From SAR92 clade bacterium H231 (GTDB lineage Bacteria; Pseudomonadota; Gammaproteobacteria; Pseudomonadales; Porticoccaceae), in NCBI GenBank assembly GCA_025153775.1, contig JAOALC010000002.1, positions 558,001-622,000 of the forward strand: DNA of 64,000 nucleotides, written 5' to 3'. Below are positions 54,890 through 63,668 of the stretch, one piece after another (position 1 is the first letter of the stretch; the number at the start of each line of letters is the position of its first letter). The translations under genes were made by a program, and so were the position numbers. Under the pieces are notes generated by a model. The model saw only the letters and a list, made by a program, of their open reading frames with translations. It ran no database searches and was not told the origin of the DNA.

Positions 54890-55667
54890 TTTTATTATTT
54901 ATGCGCTACTTGCGGGACTGGGCGTGGCGCTGGTGGCAGGCCCACTGGGCTGTTTTGTGGTCTGGCGGCGCATGGCCTATTTTGGCGATACCCTTGCCCA
55001 TAGCGCGCTGTTGGGGGTGGCTCTGGGCGTAGTCTTGCAGATCAATCTAAACATTACAGTGGCGGCGGTACCATTGTTAATGGCTCTGGGGCTAGTGGTA
55101 CTTGAGCAGCGTGGCTTTTTATCTCTGGATACCCTGCTGGGTATTCTGTCCCATTCAGCTCTGGCTGCTGGTTTGGTGGTGATTTCACTGCTGCCAGATG
55201 TGCGAGTCGATTTGATGTCCCTGTTGTTCGGCGACCTGCTGGCGGTGACCATCGGTGATCTCTGGGTGATTTATGCTGTGGCGGCCCTGGTACTGCTGCT
55301 GTTAGCTGGGCTCTGGAAACAACTGATTAATATCACCGTGGACGCCGAACTGGCGGCGGTGGAGGGTACCAATGTTCCGCTGGTGCGCACAGCCCTAATG
55401 CTGATTACCGCGCTGGTGATTGCTATTGCCATGAAAATTGTCGGTGTGCTGCTGATTACCGCGCTGCTGATTATCCCCGCGGCAACCGCGCGACGAATCA
55501 CCTATACCCCAGAGCAAATGGCGATAGCCGCCAGTGCTATTGCCATGTTAACTGTGATAATGGGGCTGGGCCTGTCCTGGTTTACCGATGCCCCGGCCGG
55601 GCCATCGGTGGTGCTCTGTTCCGCGCTGCTGTTTACTCTGTCGCTGGGATTCCGGCAGCGGACTTAG
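54882..55667 (+). CDS. znuB: Zinc ABC transporter permease ZnuB
   Basis: Inner-membrane channel of the zinc importer (ABC-3 family). The ATG at 54882 overlaps the znuC stop by eight bases and gives 261 residues beginning MTDFIIYALLAGLGVAL. About eight hydrophobic helices; RRMAYFGDTLAHSALLG and KIVGVLLITALLIIPAATAR are family signatures. Last gene of zur-znuC-znuB; it ends nine bases before the convergent sco gene. Confidence 0.95.
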   Translation: MTDFIIYALLAGLGVALVAGPLGCFVVWRRMAYFGDTLAHSALLGVALGVVLQINLNITVAAVPLLMALGLVVLEQRGFLSLDTLLGILSHSALAAGLVVISLLPDVRVDLMSLLFGDLLAVTIGDLWVIYAVAALVLLLLAGLWKQLINITVDAELAAVEGTNVPLVRTALMLITALVIAIAMKIVGVLLITALLIIPAATARRITYTPEQMAIAASAIAMLTVIMGLGLSWFTDAPAGPSVVLCSALLFTLSLGFRQRT

Positions 55668-55676
55668 TGCGGGCGG

Positions 55677-56315
55677 CTAAAAAGACGAGGAGATAGAGCG
55701 CCAGGTGCTGCGCAGCATGATCTCGCTGTGGGGGGCTCTAAAGAACCCATGGTAATGGCCCTTGGGGTTGATCAAGACCAGCTGAGTACTGTGGTCAATG
55801 GTGTAGTCTTCGCCCTCTAGTGCCACTTTGTTGTAGGCAACATTAATTTCGGCGGTCAGGCGGCGTATCAGGTGCTTGTTGCCGGTAACCCCAATAAATT
55901 CCTCATTGAAGTAGGGCACATACTCCGCCAGTTTCTCAACGGTGTCGCGCTCGGGATCCAGAGAAATCATAACAATCTGCAACCGCTCTTTTTCACTGTC
56001 TTTCATTTTGCTGAAGGTGTCATTGAGCACCGCCAGGGTGGTTGGGCAAATATCCGGGCAGTTGGTAAAGCCAAAAAACACTATGGTCCAAATATCCTGC
56101 ATGCGGGCAATATTAAAAGCCTCACCTCGGTGATCTACCAGTTCAAAGTCACTAAAAATTCTGGGTTGATCTAAAACCACCGCGCCATTCACCCGCAGCT
56201 GCTCATTGTTCATAATAACAGGCTGGCTCATTCGCCAAATAAAGCCATAGACCACCAGTAAGATAAAGGCTAATACGATGGCGATGGTGCGTCGAATTCC
56301 GGCTTGCTGTGTCAT
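55677..56315 (-). CDS. SCO1/SenC copper chaperone for cytochrome oxidase
   Basis: Membrane-anchored periplasmic thioredoxin-fold protein that helps load the CuA centre of subunit II. 212 residues: one N-terminal membrane segment (TIAIVLAFILLVVYGFIW), the copper motif Cys86-PDI-Cys90 in FGFTNCPDICPTT and the later histidine in TIDHSTQLVL. It ends the leftward cox assembly gene set. Confidence 0.93.
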   Translation of the reverse strand: MTQQAGIRRTIAIVLAFILLVVYGFIWRMSQPVIMNNEQLRVNGAVVLDQPRIFSDFELVDHRGEAFNIARMQDIWTIVFFGFTNCPDICPTTLAVLNDTFSKMKDSEKERLQIVMISLDPERDTVEKLAEYVPYFNEEFIGVTGNKHLIRRLTAEINVAYNKVALEGEDYTIDHSTQLVLINPKGHYHGFFRAPHSEIMLRSTWRSISSSF

Positions 56316-56372
56316 TTTGTAGATCCTTTTAATGGTGGCTACAGGATTTGGGTGGCTAAGGGCAGTCCCAGG

Positions 56373-57269
56373 CTAGATATACAGCACCTTATCGAGAAGG
56401 TAGTGGTCCAGGAGCATCAGGGCAAAAAGTACCATCAGGTAGATAATTGAATATTTAAAGGTTTTCATACCGCTGTCTTTGTCAAACCACATAATGATTG
56501 CCCAATACAAAAACCGGCTGCCCAACAATAATGAGCCAACCAGGTAGAGCAGACCAAACATGCCGGTGAGATAGGGCAGGGTGGTGATAACCATCAGCAT
56601 CACCGTGTACAGCAAGATATTTATTTTGGTGTATTTTTCGCCATGGGTAACCGGCAGCATGGGAATATTAGCCTTGGCGTATTCCTCTTTGCGATGTATT
56701 GCCAGGGCCCAGAAGTGAGGGGGTGTCCAGGCAAATATAATCAGTACTAGCAGCAGGGCGTTGTGATGAATTTCACCGGTAACAGCAACCCAACCCAACA
56801 GTGGTGGCGCAGCCCCTGCCAACCCGCCGATCACGATATTCTGTGGCGTAGCGCGTTTGAGAAACATGGTGTAGACAAAGGCATAGCCCACCGATGAGGC
56901 CAGGGTTAGCCAGGCAGTGAGAATATTGGTAAAAACCAACAGGATAACCATGCCTGCCAGGCCAGTGACCAGTGCAAATATAATCGCCTGCTGGGGCTCT
57001 AAACGGCCCTGAGCTATGGGCCTATTGGCGGTGCGGGCCATTTTGTCGTCCACATTGCGATCCACTATATGGTTAACGGCGGCCGCAGAGCCAGCACAGA
57101 GAGCAATACCCAGATTGCCAAATACCAGGATCTGTATAGGTATGCTCTGGTCCGTGGCCAACAGCATGCCGATCACTGAGGTCAGTATCATCAGAGCAAC
57201 AACATTAGGCTTGCAAAGCTCTAGATAGTCTCGCCAGGTTGCGGCTGTGCTGGTATCAATACTGGACAT
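56373..57269 (-). CDS. ctaB: Protoheme IX farnesyltransferase (heme O synthase)
   Basis: Converts heme B to heme O by adding a farnesyl group; needed for heme A or heme O oxidases. 298 residues, UbiA-family multi-pass membrane protein. Substrate motifs are NHIVDRNVDDKMARTANRP (the N-D-D prenyl diphosphate site) near 67-85 and the second loop FAWTPPHFWALAI. Its product would normally feed CtaA, but ctaA is not next to it here. Confidence 0.95.
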   Translation of the reverse strand: MSSIDTSTAATWRDYLELCKPNVVALMILTSVIGMLLATDQSIPIQILVFGNLGIALCAGSAAAVNHIVDRNVDDKMARTANRPIAQGRLEPQQAIIFALVTGLAGMVILLVFTNILTAWLTLASSVGYAFVYTMFLKRATPQNIVIGGLAGAAPPLLGWVAVTGEIHHNALLLVLIIFAWTPPHFWALAIHRKEEYAKANIPMLPVTHGEKYTKINILLYTVMLMVITTLPYLTGMFGLLYLVGSLLLGSRFLYWAIIMWFDKDSGMKTFKYSIIYLMVLFALMLLDHYLLDKVLYI

Positions 57270-57294
57270 GCTATTTATTCCAAAGGGCTCGTTG

Positions 57295-57912
57295 TTATCG
57301 ATTCGGCGAGTATTTTAGCAGATGTTTAAGATCTTCTAGCAATCCGCCGCCATCGTGCTGTTGGGTATAAAACAACACTGCCTGTAAATCCGGTGTAACC
57401 ACAAAATAGCGGGTATCGCGCATATCCCAGTCCGCTGAACTGCCCTGTAACACTGCCTTCAGAGCCTCATTCTCAACTGCATGAATAAGCATATAGGGAT
57501 GTACCGCCTGAAGCTCCTCTATATCTATAATGTCTAGATCAGCACTGGAGGGCAGATACACTCGCTCTAAACGGCCGCTGGACTTGCCCAGTAACATATG
57601 AATTTGCCGGCTATTAATAAGCACATCCTGACAACCCTGGTCACAGCCTTGGCCACCGGCAACAACCACTTTCCACTTGGGCGCTTCGCCCTGGGGCAGA
57701 GAACCCAGCAGGGCCGTCATATCCACAGTAGGGCTAACTATATCGCCCTGGTTGGTGGTCCCCATTCGCTCCATCATGGCCTGGCGCTCTTCTTCGGTAT
57801 TGGGAACCATTAAAAACCCGGCAAGTATTACCCCAAAGACGATAATCAGCATCAACCAAATCTGATATTGGAAACTGCGCTGCTTGGCGGTTATCTCAGT
57901 CTGTTCTGTCAT
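57295..57912 (-). CDS. Conserved membrane-anchored protein of the cox cluster (PA0111-like position)
   Basis: 205 residues with one N-terminal membrane segment (WLMLIIVFGVILAGFLMVP). The periplasmic part has a thioredoxin-like feel, with GGQGCDQGCQDVL holding a CxxxC-like pair and NTEEERQAMMERMGTTNQG. In Pseudomonas an unnamed gene holds the same slot after surf1 (established context). It probably has an oxidase-assembly role; the exact function is unknown. Confidence 0.75.
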   Translation of the reverse strand: MTEQTEITAKQRSFQYQIWLMLIIVFGVILAGFLMVPNTEEERQAMMERMGTTNQGDIVSPTVDMTALLGSLPQGEAPKWKVVVAGGQGCDQGCQDVLINSRQIHMLLGKSSGRLERVYLPSSADLDIIDIEELQAVHPYMLIHAVENEALKAVLQGSSADWDMRDTRYFVVTPDLQAVLFYTQQHDGGGLLEDLKHLLKYSPNR

Positions 57913-57940
57913 TGTTTATCAATCCTGTGTTGGCGCCTGA

Positions 57941-58699
57941 TTATTTTGCAGAGCGCTGTTTTAACCATTCCGCCAGATTTGAGTTGGCGATAAGGGTCAT
58001 CAGTAGCAGTACCAGTGCCATTACAAACCATTGCACCGCGTAGCCAGTATGCTTGGCTGGCTGCACTGAGACTGTGGGCCAACCGGTTTGCAGTGCTCCC
58101 GGGCTATCTTGGTCAAGACGCAGTTGATAGGCAAAGAATGCCTCGCCATATAGCTGCTCAGCTCGGGCTGCAGACACCCAGCCGACACGGGCCGGCCATT
58201 GGCTTACCAGTCCTATACCATCATCTAAGCGGTAGCCACCCAGAGTTTGATACAGAGTGCCGCGCAGCTGAACTGTGCCAGAAATAGGCTCTACCTCAGG
58301 CAGCTGGCTGCGATCCAGTGAGGCTGGCACCCAGCCTCGGTTTACTAATATTTTCGCATCTAGCCCATCAACTCTCAGGGCTTCCAGTATTTCATACCCA
58401 GGTCGGCCATTCTTAACCCGGTTGTCTAGTATCAGGCGGCGCTCTGGGTCCAACTCGCCCTTGAGCCAGGCACTCCTGTACTGCAAGCTGTCTCCGGTAA
58501 CAAGTACTCCAACGGTGGCCGGCGCTGCTTGCTGATTTGTACTGTACTGCTCAACAATACGCTGCTTTTCGTCTGCCCGATCTAATTGCCAAAAACCCAG
58601 TCCAATTAATAGCGGAAATAGACAGAGGCTGAGCAACAACAATTTTTTGTTGGGCTGCCAGAGGAATCCCTGCGTAGAGTATTGGGGCTCAGTGTTCAT
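57941..58699 (-). CDS. SURF1-family cytochrome oxidase assembly protein
   Basis: Inner-membrane protein assisting heme A insertion into subunit I. 252 residues with the SURF1 topology of two terminal membrane helices (LLLSLCLFPLLIGLGFWQLDR and WFVMALVLLLMTLIAN) and a periplasmic loop bearing LILDNRVKNGRPGYEIL and LVNRGWVPASLDR. Its start is next to the divergent DUF2909 gene. Confidence 0.92.
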   Translation of the reverse strand: MNTEPQYSTQGFLWQPNKKLLLLSLCLFPLLIGLGFWQLDRADEKQRIVEQYSTNQQAAPATVGVLVTGDSLQYRSAWLKGELDPERRLILDNRVKNGRPGYEILEALRVDGLDAKILVNRGWVPASLDRSQLPEVEPISGTVQLRGTLYQTLGGYRLDDGIGLVSQWPARVGWVSAARAEQLYGEAFFAYQLRLDQDSPGALQTGWPTVSVQPAKHTGYAVQWFVMALVLLLMTLIANSNLAEWLKQRSAK

Positions 58700-58740
58700 C
58701 TGTGTTTAAATTCCAACCTTTCTCAAGAGTGGGCAATATT

Positions 58741-59028
58741 ATGCTGTTAAAGACTATTATCGTTGTACTGTTTGTTGGTGTACTTATCAGCCTGTTTAGC
58801 GGTCTAAACTTTCTGGTAAAAGATCTGGGCAATTCCAAGCGACGTCTGCTTTTTGCCCTGGGCACGCGCATTACATTGGCCGCGCTACTGTTATCTACTA
58901 TTGCCTACGGTATCTATACAGGTCAACTCGGCAGCACAGCACCCTGGGATCGCAAGCTTCACCCTGAGGCTACCAGAGTCAGTCCTCAGCCCGCACAGGT
59001 GCCAGCACCTGCCAGTAAGCCTGAGTAA
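58741..59028 (+). CDS. DUF2909 twin-transmembrane protein
   Basis: 95 residues from the ATG at 58741, preferred over 58702 because family members start right at the first membrane helix. Two helices (MLLKTIIVVLFVGVLISLFSG and TRITLAALLLSTIAYGIYTGQ) with a basic loop (KDLGNSKRRLLFALG) and a proline/alanine-rich tail. It is conserved next to surf1 in related cox clusters. Function unknown, likely oxidase assembly. Confidence 0.82.
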   Translation: MLLKTIIVVLFVGVLISLFSGLNFLVKDLGNSKRRLLFALGTRITLAALLLSTIAYGIYTGQLGSTAPWDRKLHPEATRVSPQPAQVPAPASKPE

Positions 59029-59047
59029 CTTTTAGCACAGATAAAAA

Positions 59048-59068
59048 CGGCCAGGGAATACCTGGCCG
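59048..59068 (-). terminator. Terminator of the coxB-coxA-ctaG-coxC transcript
   Basis: CGGCCAGG and CCTGGCCG form a perfect 8-bp stem with a GAATA loop. On the minus strand it is followed by TTTTTA. It lies 22 bases past the coxC stop and also follows the convergent DUF2909 gene. Confidence 0.85.
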
Positions 59069-59089
59069 CTCAGTAAGCTCTGGTTCTTG

Positions 59090-60034
59090 CTACGTGAGAA
59101 TGTAGACAAAGATAAACAGACCCACCCAGACCACATCGACAAAGTGCCAATACCAAGAGGCCGCTTCAAAGCCAAACTGGTCATCCTGGCTAAAGTGCCC
59201 CTTGAGGCCGCGCAGCCATTGAATCAATAGCATCACTGTACCCAGAGTCACGTGCATGCCGTGGAAACCCGTCAGCATAAAGAAGGTGGTTCCGTAGATG
59301 CCCGACTCCAGAGTAAGACCCAGCTCTTGATAGGCATGTATATATTCCTCTACTTGCAGAACCAGGAAGATAAAGCCCAGTAACACGGTAATACCCAGCC
59401 ATGTATTAAACTTTTTACGGTTGCCGTCTTTCAGTGCTACGTGAGCAACATGAACGGTAAAGCTAGAGGTCAGCAGGACAACAGTATTCCAAAATGGAAG
59501 CCAGGATACCCAGCCCATTATGCCAGGGTTGTTCATAGCTTGATCTGGGCCTTTAAATTGAGCAGCATCACCATTTACCGCCTGATCTGGAGTGATCATT
59601 GGCGGCCAAGTGGCTTCATAGCCAGGCCAGAGGTGCTCGGCATTGGCTGCGGCCGCATCTGTCGGGGTGTCATCAAACCAGCCAACTGCAGCTTCACCGC
59701 CAATCCAGGAGTTCACCAAAACTCGAACGTAGAACAGGGCGCCAAAGAAGCATGCAAAGAACATCACTTCAGAAAAGATAAACCACAGCATGCCCAACAC
59801 ATAGGACTGCTTGAGCTGTGGGCTGGCGAGACCGCGCATATTTTCGTCAATGACTATGCTCCACCATTTATACAACACGGCGGCCATAATTAATGAGCCA
59901 AACAGGAAGATTGTGGCAGTACCACCCTCCAATACCCATGAGGCTGCGCCATAAGCCATTACACCCATACCAGTTGCCGCAAATATAGGCAATTTGCTCT
60001 GGTCGGGAACGTAATAAGTACCTTCAGTTGACAT
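59090..60034 (-). CDS. coxC: Cytochrome c oxidase subunit III
   Basis: Membrane subunit of the aa3-type oxidase. 314 residues with about seven helices. LGMLWFIFSEVMFFACFFGALFY carries the conserved acidic residue, and GFHGMHVTLGTVML and SWYWHFVDVVWVGLFIFVYI are C-terminal hallmarks. A soluble insertion of ~60 residues (rich in Asp, Ala, Pro) follows helix 3, as seen in related proteobacteria. 13 bases after ctaG. Confidence 0.96.
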   Translation of the reverse strand: MSTEGTYYVPDQSKLPIFAATGMGVMAYGAASWVLEGGTATIFLFGSLIMAAVLYKWWSIVIDENMRGLASPQLKQSYVLGMLWFIFSEVMFFACFFGALFYVRVLVNSWIGGEAAVGWFDDTPTDAAAANAEHLWPGYEATWPPMITPDQAVNGDAAQFKGPDQAMNNPGIMGWVSWLPFWNTVVLLTSSFTVHVAHVALKDGNRKKFNTWLGITVLLGFIFLVLQVEEYIHAYQELGLTLESGIYGTTFFMLTGFHGMHVTLGTVMLLIQWLRGLKGHFSQDDQFGFEAASWYWHFVDVVWVGLFIFVYILT

Positions 60035-60047
60035 TGTTACTCTCCGT

Positions 60048-60602
60048 TTACTGTACTTGTGAGACCTGCACCAGGGTGCGATCTGTTATATCAAACATTG
60101 TGTAGGACAGGGTTACTGTATTAACACTGGCCGGTAAATCCGGGTCTACTATAAATACCAACGCTAGCTCCGCACTCTCACCGGCAGCCAGGGGTTGGTT
60201 GTTAAAACAGAAGCATTCGGTCTTGTGGAAGTAGTCTGCGGCATTGTTGGGTAGCACATTGGGAATGGCCTGACCCAGCATGTCACTGCTGGTTCTATTA
60301 TGTGCATAAAATATCACCTCCCGCGCCTCGCCCGGATGAACAATCACTCGCTCTTCTATTGGGTAGAAATCCCAGGGCATGGTGGCGTTTTTAGTGGCAA
60401 CAAACTGCACTTCAATATCTCGCGATGTATCTACTTCTACAGCTACTGCTGTGTAGGCGCCATCTGTCTTGCCGCCGATCCCTGTAATCTCACAAAAAAG
60501 ATCATAGAGTGGCGGCAATACAAATATTGCAAACATAAACATGGCGACTGCCAGGGCAACTAGCTTCGCCAGTAGCAGTGGATTTTTAGACTCCGCCGAC
60601 AT
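60048..60602 (-). CDS. ctaG: Cytochrome oxidase copper chaperone CtaG (Cox11 family)
   Basis: Delivers CuB copper to subunit I. 184 residues: one N-terminal membrane helix (LVALAVAMFMFAIFVLPPLYDLFCEITG) and an immunoglobulin-like periplasmic domain with the copper motif HKTECFCFNNQPL and WDFYPIEERVIVHPGE. It is encoded between coxA and coxC, as is usual. Confidence 0.95.
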   Translation of the reverse strand: MSAESKNPLLLAKLVALAVAMFMFAIFVLPPLYDLFCEITGIGGKTDGAYTAVAVEVDTSRDIEVQFVATKNATMPWDFYPIEERVIVHPGEAREVIFYAHNRTSSDMLGQAIPNVLPNNAADYFHKTECFCFNNQPLAAGESAELALVFIVDPDLPASVNTVTLSYTMFDITDRTLVQVSQVQ

Positions 60603-60616
60603 GTCTATTCAGTCCT

Positions 60617-62191
60617 TTACTTAACTTTGGGTGGTGTAGCAAACGTGTGGTAAGGCGCTGGTGTGGGTACTGTCCACTCCAGTCCTTCTGCACCTTCCCA
60701 TACCTGAGGATCATCGGTGGGCTTACCCCAACCAATGGTGCGAATCACGTTAAACAGGAACAGTATCTGGGCGCCGCCGTACATAAATGCGCCTATGCTC
60801 GAGACCATATTCCAGTCGGCAAACTGCAGACCATAATCCGCATAACGACGCGGCATACCCGCCAGACCCAAGAAGTGCTGAGGCATGAAGGTAATATTGA
60901 AACCGATAAAGGCTATCCAGAACTGCACCTTACCCATGGTTTCGTCATACATGCGACCACACCATTTTGGCAGCCAGTAGTAGACAGCGGCTGTACCACT
61001 GAATACCGCACCGGCAACCATTACGTAGTGGAAGTGAGCCACAACAAAGTAGGTATCGTGGTACTGCATATCCGCCGCTGCAATGGACAGCATCATTCCG
61101 GTAAAACCGCCAAAGGTGAACAGAATTACAAAAGCAATACTGAACAGCATTGGGGTCTCAAAGGTCAGAGAGCCGCGGTACATGGTGGTGATCCAGTTAA
61201 ATACCTTCACACCTGTGGGCACTGCAATCAACATGGTGGCGTACATAAAGTACAGCTCGCCGGCGATTGGCATACCTACGGTAAACATATGGTGAGCCCA
61301 TACTACAAACGACAGGAAGGCAATCGCGGCAGTGGCGTAAACCATTGACGAGTAGCCAAACAGCGGCTTGCGGCTGAAGGTCGGAATAATCTGCGAAACC
61401 ACACCGAAGGCGGGCAGGATAATAATATATACCTCAGGGTGACCGAAGAACCAGAAAATATGCTGGAACAATACCGGGTCACCGCCACCGGCAGCGTCAA
61501 AGAAGCTGGTACCGAAGTTAATATCCATCAGCATCATGGTTACTGCGCCGGCCAGTACTGGCATTACTGCCACCAGCAAGAACGCGGTGATAACCCAGGT
61601 CCAGACGAACAGTGGCATTTTCATGTAAGTCATGCCAGGTGCGCGCATATTCATTACCGTGGCGATAATGTTAATGGAACCCATAATTGATGATGCACCC
61701 ATAATATGCACACCAAAGATAAAGTAGTTCACTGTATCCGGTGCATAGGTGGTTGAGAGTGGTGCGTAGAATGTCCAACCGAAGTTAGGACCGCCGCCTT
61801 CCATAAACAATGTGGAAGTCAGAATCGCAAAAGCGAACGGTAGAATCCAGAAGCTCAGGTTATTCATGCGCGGCAATGCCATATCTGGCGCGCCGATCAT
61901 CATCGGAATCAACCAGTTAGCCAGACCGACAAAGGCTGGCATAATCGCACCAAACACCATGACCAAACCATGCATGGTGGTCATCTGGTTAAAGAACTCA
62001 GGCTTAATCAGCTGCATACCTGGCTGAAAGAGTTCTGCGCGAATAATCATTGCGAATGCGCCGCCCATAATAAACATAGCAAAGCTGAACCAGAGGTACA
62101 GTGTGCCGATATCTTTATGGTTGGTGGTGAATACCCACCGGCTTATATATTTTCCCCAGCCATCAGCCAGAGTTGCGGGACCATGTGCCAT
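60617..62191 (-). CDS. coxA: Cytochrome c oxidase subunit I
   Basis: Catalytic subunit with low-spin heme and the heme-CuB centre. 524 residues, twelve helices; heme and copper ligands in MTTMHGLVMVFG, WFFGHPEVYIIILP (CuB His and cross-linked Tyr), VVWAHHMFTVGM and AHFHYVMVAGAVF. The D- and K-channel residues typical of A1-type oxidases appear present (HPEVYI with Glu). 12 bases after coxB. Confidence 0.97.
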   Translation of the reverse strand: MAHGPATLADGWGKYISRWVFTTNHKDIGTLYLWFSFAMFIMGGAFAMIIRAELFQPGMQLIKPEFFNQMTTMHGLVMVFGAIMPAFVGLANWLIPMMIGAPDMALPRMNNLSFWILPFAFAILTSTLFMEGGGPNFGWTFYAPLSTTYAPDTVNYFIFGVHIMGASSIMGSINIIATVMNMRAPGMTYMKMPLFVWTWVITAFLLVAVMPVLAGAVTMMLMDINFGTSFFDAAGGGDPVLFQHIFWFFGHPEVYIIILPAFGVVSQIIPTFSRKPLFGYSSMVYATAAIAFLSFVVWAHHMFTVGMPIAGELYFMYATMLIAVPTGVKVFNWITTMYRGSLTFETPMLFSIAFVILFTFGGFTGMMLSIAAADMQYHDTYFVVAHFHYVMVAGAVFSGTAAVYYWLPKWCGRMYDETMGKVQFWIAFIGFNITFMPQHFLGLAGMPRRYADYGLQFADWNMVSSIGAFMYGGAQILFLFNVIRTIGWGKPTDDPQVWEGAEGLEWTVPTPAPYHTFATPPKVK

Positions 62192-62203
62192 ATCAAATAC
62201 TCC

Positions 62204-63349
62204 CTATTGGCCTTGTTTGTAATTGAGAACATCAATTGGCTGAGTTACGTCGCCAACATCGTTGCCCCATGCGTTACGCTCGTAGTGCACGACCGCGGCA
62301 ATATCAACTTCTGAAAGCTGATCAGCAAAAGACTGCATAGAGGTGCCAGCTACGCCATCGATCAGAACAGCGATATGACCCTCTTTTGCGCCCAGCGCAA
62401 TTGGGCTATCTTTCAGCGCAGGGAAGACACCGGGAATACCGTTGCCGTCGCTCTGGTGACAGGCGGCACATGAACGCTCATAGACTTCTTCACCGCGAAC
62501 CATAAGCTCGTCAAAGGTCCACTCTTTGCCAATAGTCGAGGCATATTCAGCAACTTCTGCTTTTTTGCCCGCTAGCCATTCGTTGTATTCAGCTTCTTCT
62601 TTTACCTCTACAACCACTGGCATAAAGGCATGGCCGATACCACAGAGCTCAGTACATTCACCTACATAGGTGCCTGGAACATCTGTTTTTGCCCAGGCCG
62701 CAGTAAACAGGCCGGGAACCGCATCGCGCTTAACACCGAAGTCGGGAACCCACCAGCTGTGGATTACGTCGTTACCGGTGATCAGGAAGCGTACTTTTTT
62801 GCCCGTTGGAATCACCAGAGGCTCCGTTACTTCACGGAGGTAGTGCTCGCCTTTGGGGGCGCGACCATAGATTTCATCTTGGGAAGTGCGCAGCTCACTC
62901 ATATACTTAACGCCTTCGCCAATATATTCGTACTGCCACTTCCACTGATATCCTGTCACTTTAATATCAATGTCTGCATTTTCAGTGTCATACACTTTTA
63001 GCAGGGCAGTGGTTGCTGGGATCGCCATAACGATCAAAATCAATGCGGGAACAATGGTCCAGATCAATTCAACAACGTGATTCTCGTGGAAGTTTGCCGC
63101 TACGGCTCCACGCGACTTGCGGTGGGCATACATAACGTAAAACATAAAGCCAAATACGGCAATGCCGATCACCGTACAGATCCACATCATAATCATGTGA
63201 ATATCGTAGGCTGCTTGACTGACTTCGGTCACTCCCTGAGGCATATTGAGCTGCCGCGTCGCGCTCTCCGCGCTTACGTTGCCTGCCATTGCTAGTGCAA
63301 TAACTGGGCTCAGCAGTCCCAAGAAAAGTGCTTGCGCTCTTTTCAACAT
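62204..63349 (-). CDS. coxB: Cytochrome c oxidase subunit II with fused cytochrome c domain
   Basis: Accepts electrons and passes them to subunit I. 381 residues: signal peptide, two helices, cupredoxin domain with the CuA ligands His198, Cys232, Glu234, Cys236, His240 and Met243, then a C-terminal cytochrome c domain with heme motif Cys294-AA-Cys297-His298. The fusion makes this a caa3-like subunit II, so a membrane-tethered cytochrome c is built in. First gene of the structural cox operon. Confidence 0.96.
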   Translation of the reverse strand: MLKRAQALFLGLLSPVIALAMAGNVSAESATRQLNMPQGVTEVSQAAYDIHMIMMWICTVIGIAVFGFMFYVMYAHRKSRGAVAANFHENHVVELIWTIVPALILIVMAIPATTALLKVYDTENADIDIKVTGYQWKWQYEYIGEGVKYMSELRTSQDEIYGRAPKGEHYLREVTEPLVIPTGKKVRFLITGNDVIHSWWVPDFGVKRDAVPGLFTAAWAKTDVPGTYVGECTELCGIGHAFMPVVVEVKEEAEYNEWLAGKKAEVAEYASTIGKEWTFDELMVRGEEVYERSCAACHQSDGNGIPGVFPALKDSPIALGAKEGHIAVLIDGVAGTSMQSFADQLSEVDIAAVVHYERNAWGNDVGDVTQPIDVLNYKQGQ

Positions 63350-63668
63350 CGCTTGTTTCTCCGTGGTAAATTAGGAATTAAAGCTCTTCCTCTGTATGGA
63401 CGCCCTAATAAATCAAATGAGCGCTTTAAAATGCGCCGCGAGTGTAGCAAAAGACAGTACTGATCTCTAGCGTGAAAGTAGCCAAATTAACCTATGTGGG
63501 GCATTAATTTTTGTGTCCGACGGGTCAGAACCACAAACTTTCTGTCGCCGCGCCTAAAATCTGCTAAATTTAACGGTAGGCGCGTTTGGTTGGAGAGAGT
63601 ATCGTCCCAGAGTATAACGGCTGAGACCTGCCAACGGATCACATAATAAAGGTGAAAGAGAGCCCCGT
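63350..63668. other. Divergent intergenic region, coxB and rightmost gene
   Basis: 319 bases holding the presumed promoters of the leftward cox operon and the rightward partial gene. I see no strong inverted repeat or riboswitch-like fold. The minus-strand frame at 63487-63780 overlaps the start of the rightward gene and has no recognisable content. Confidence 0.4.
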
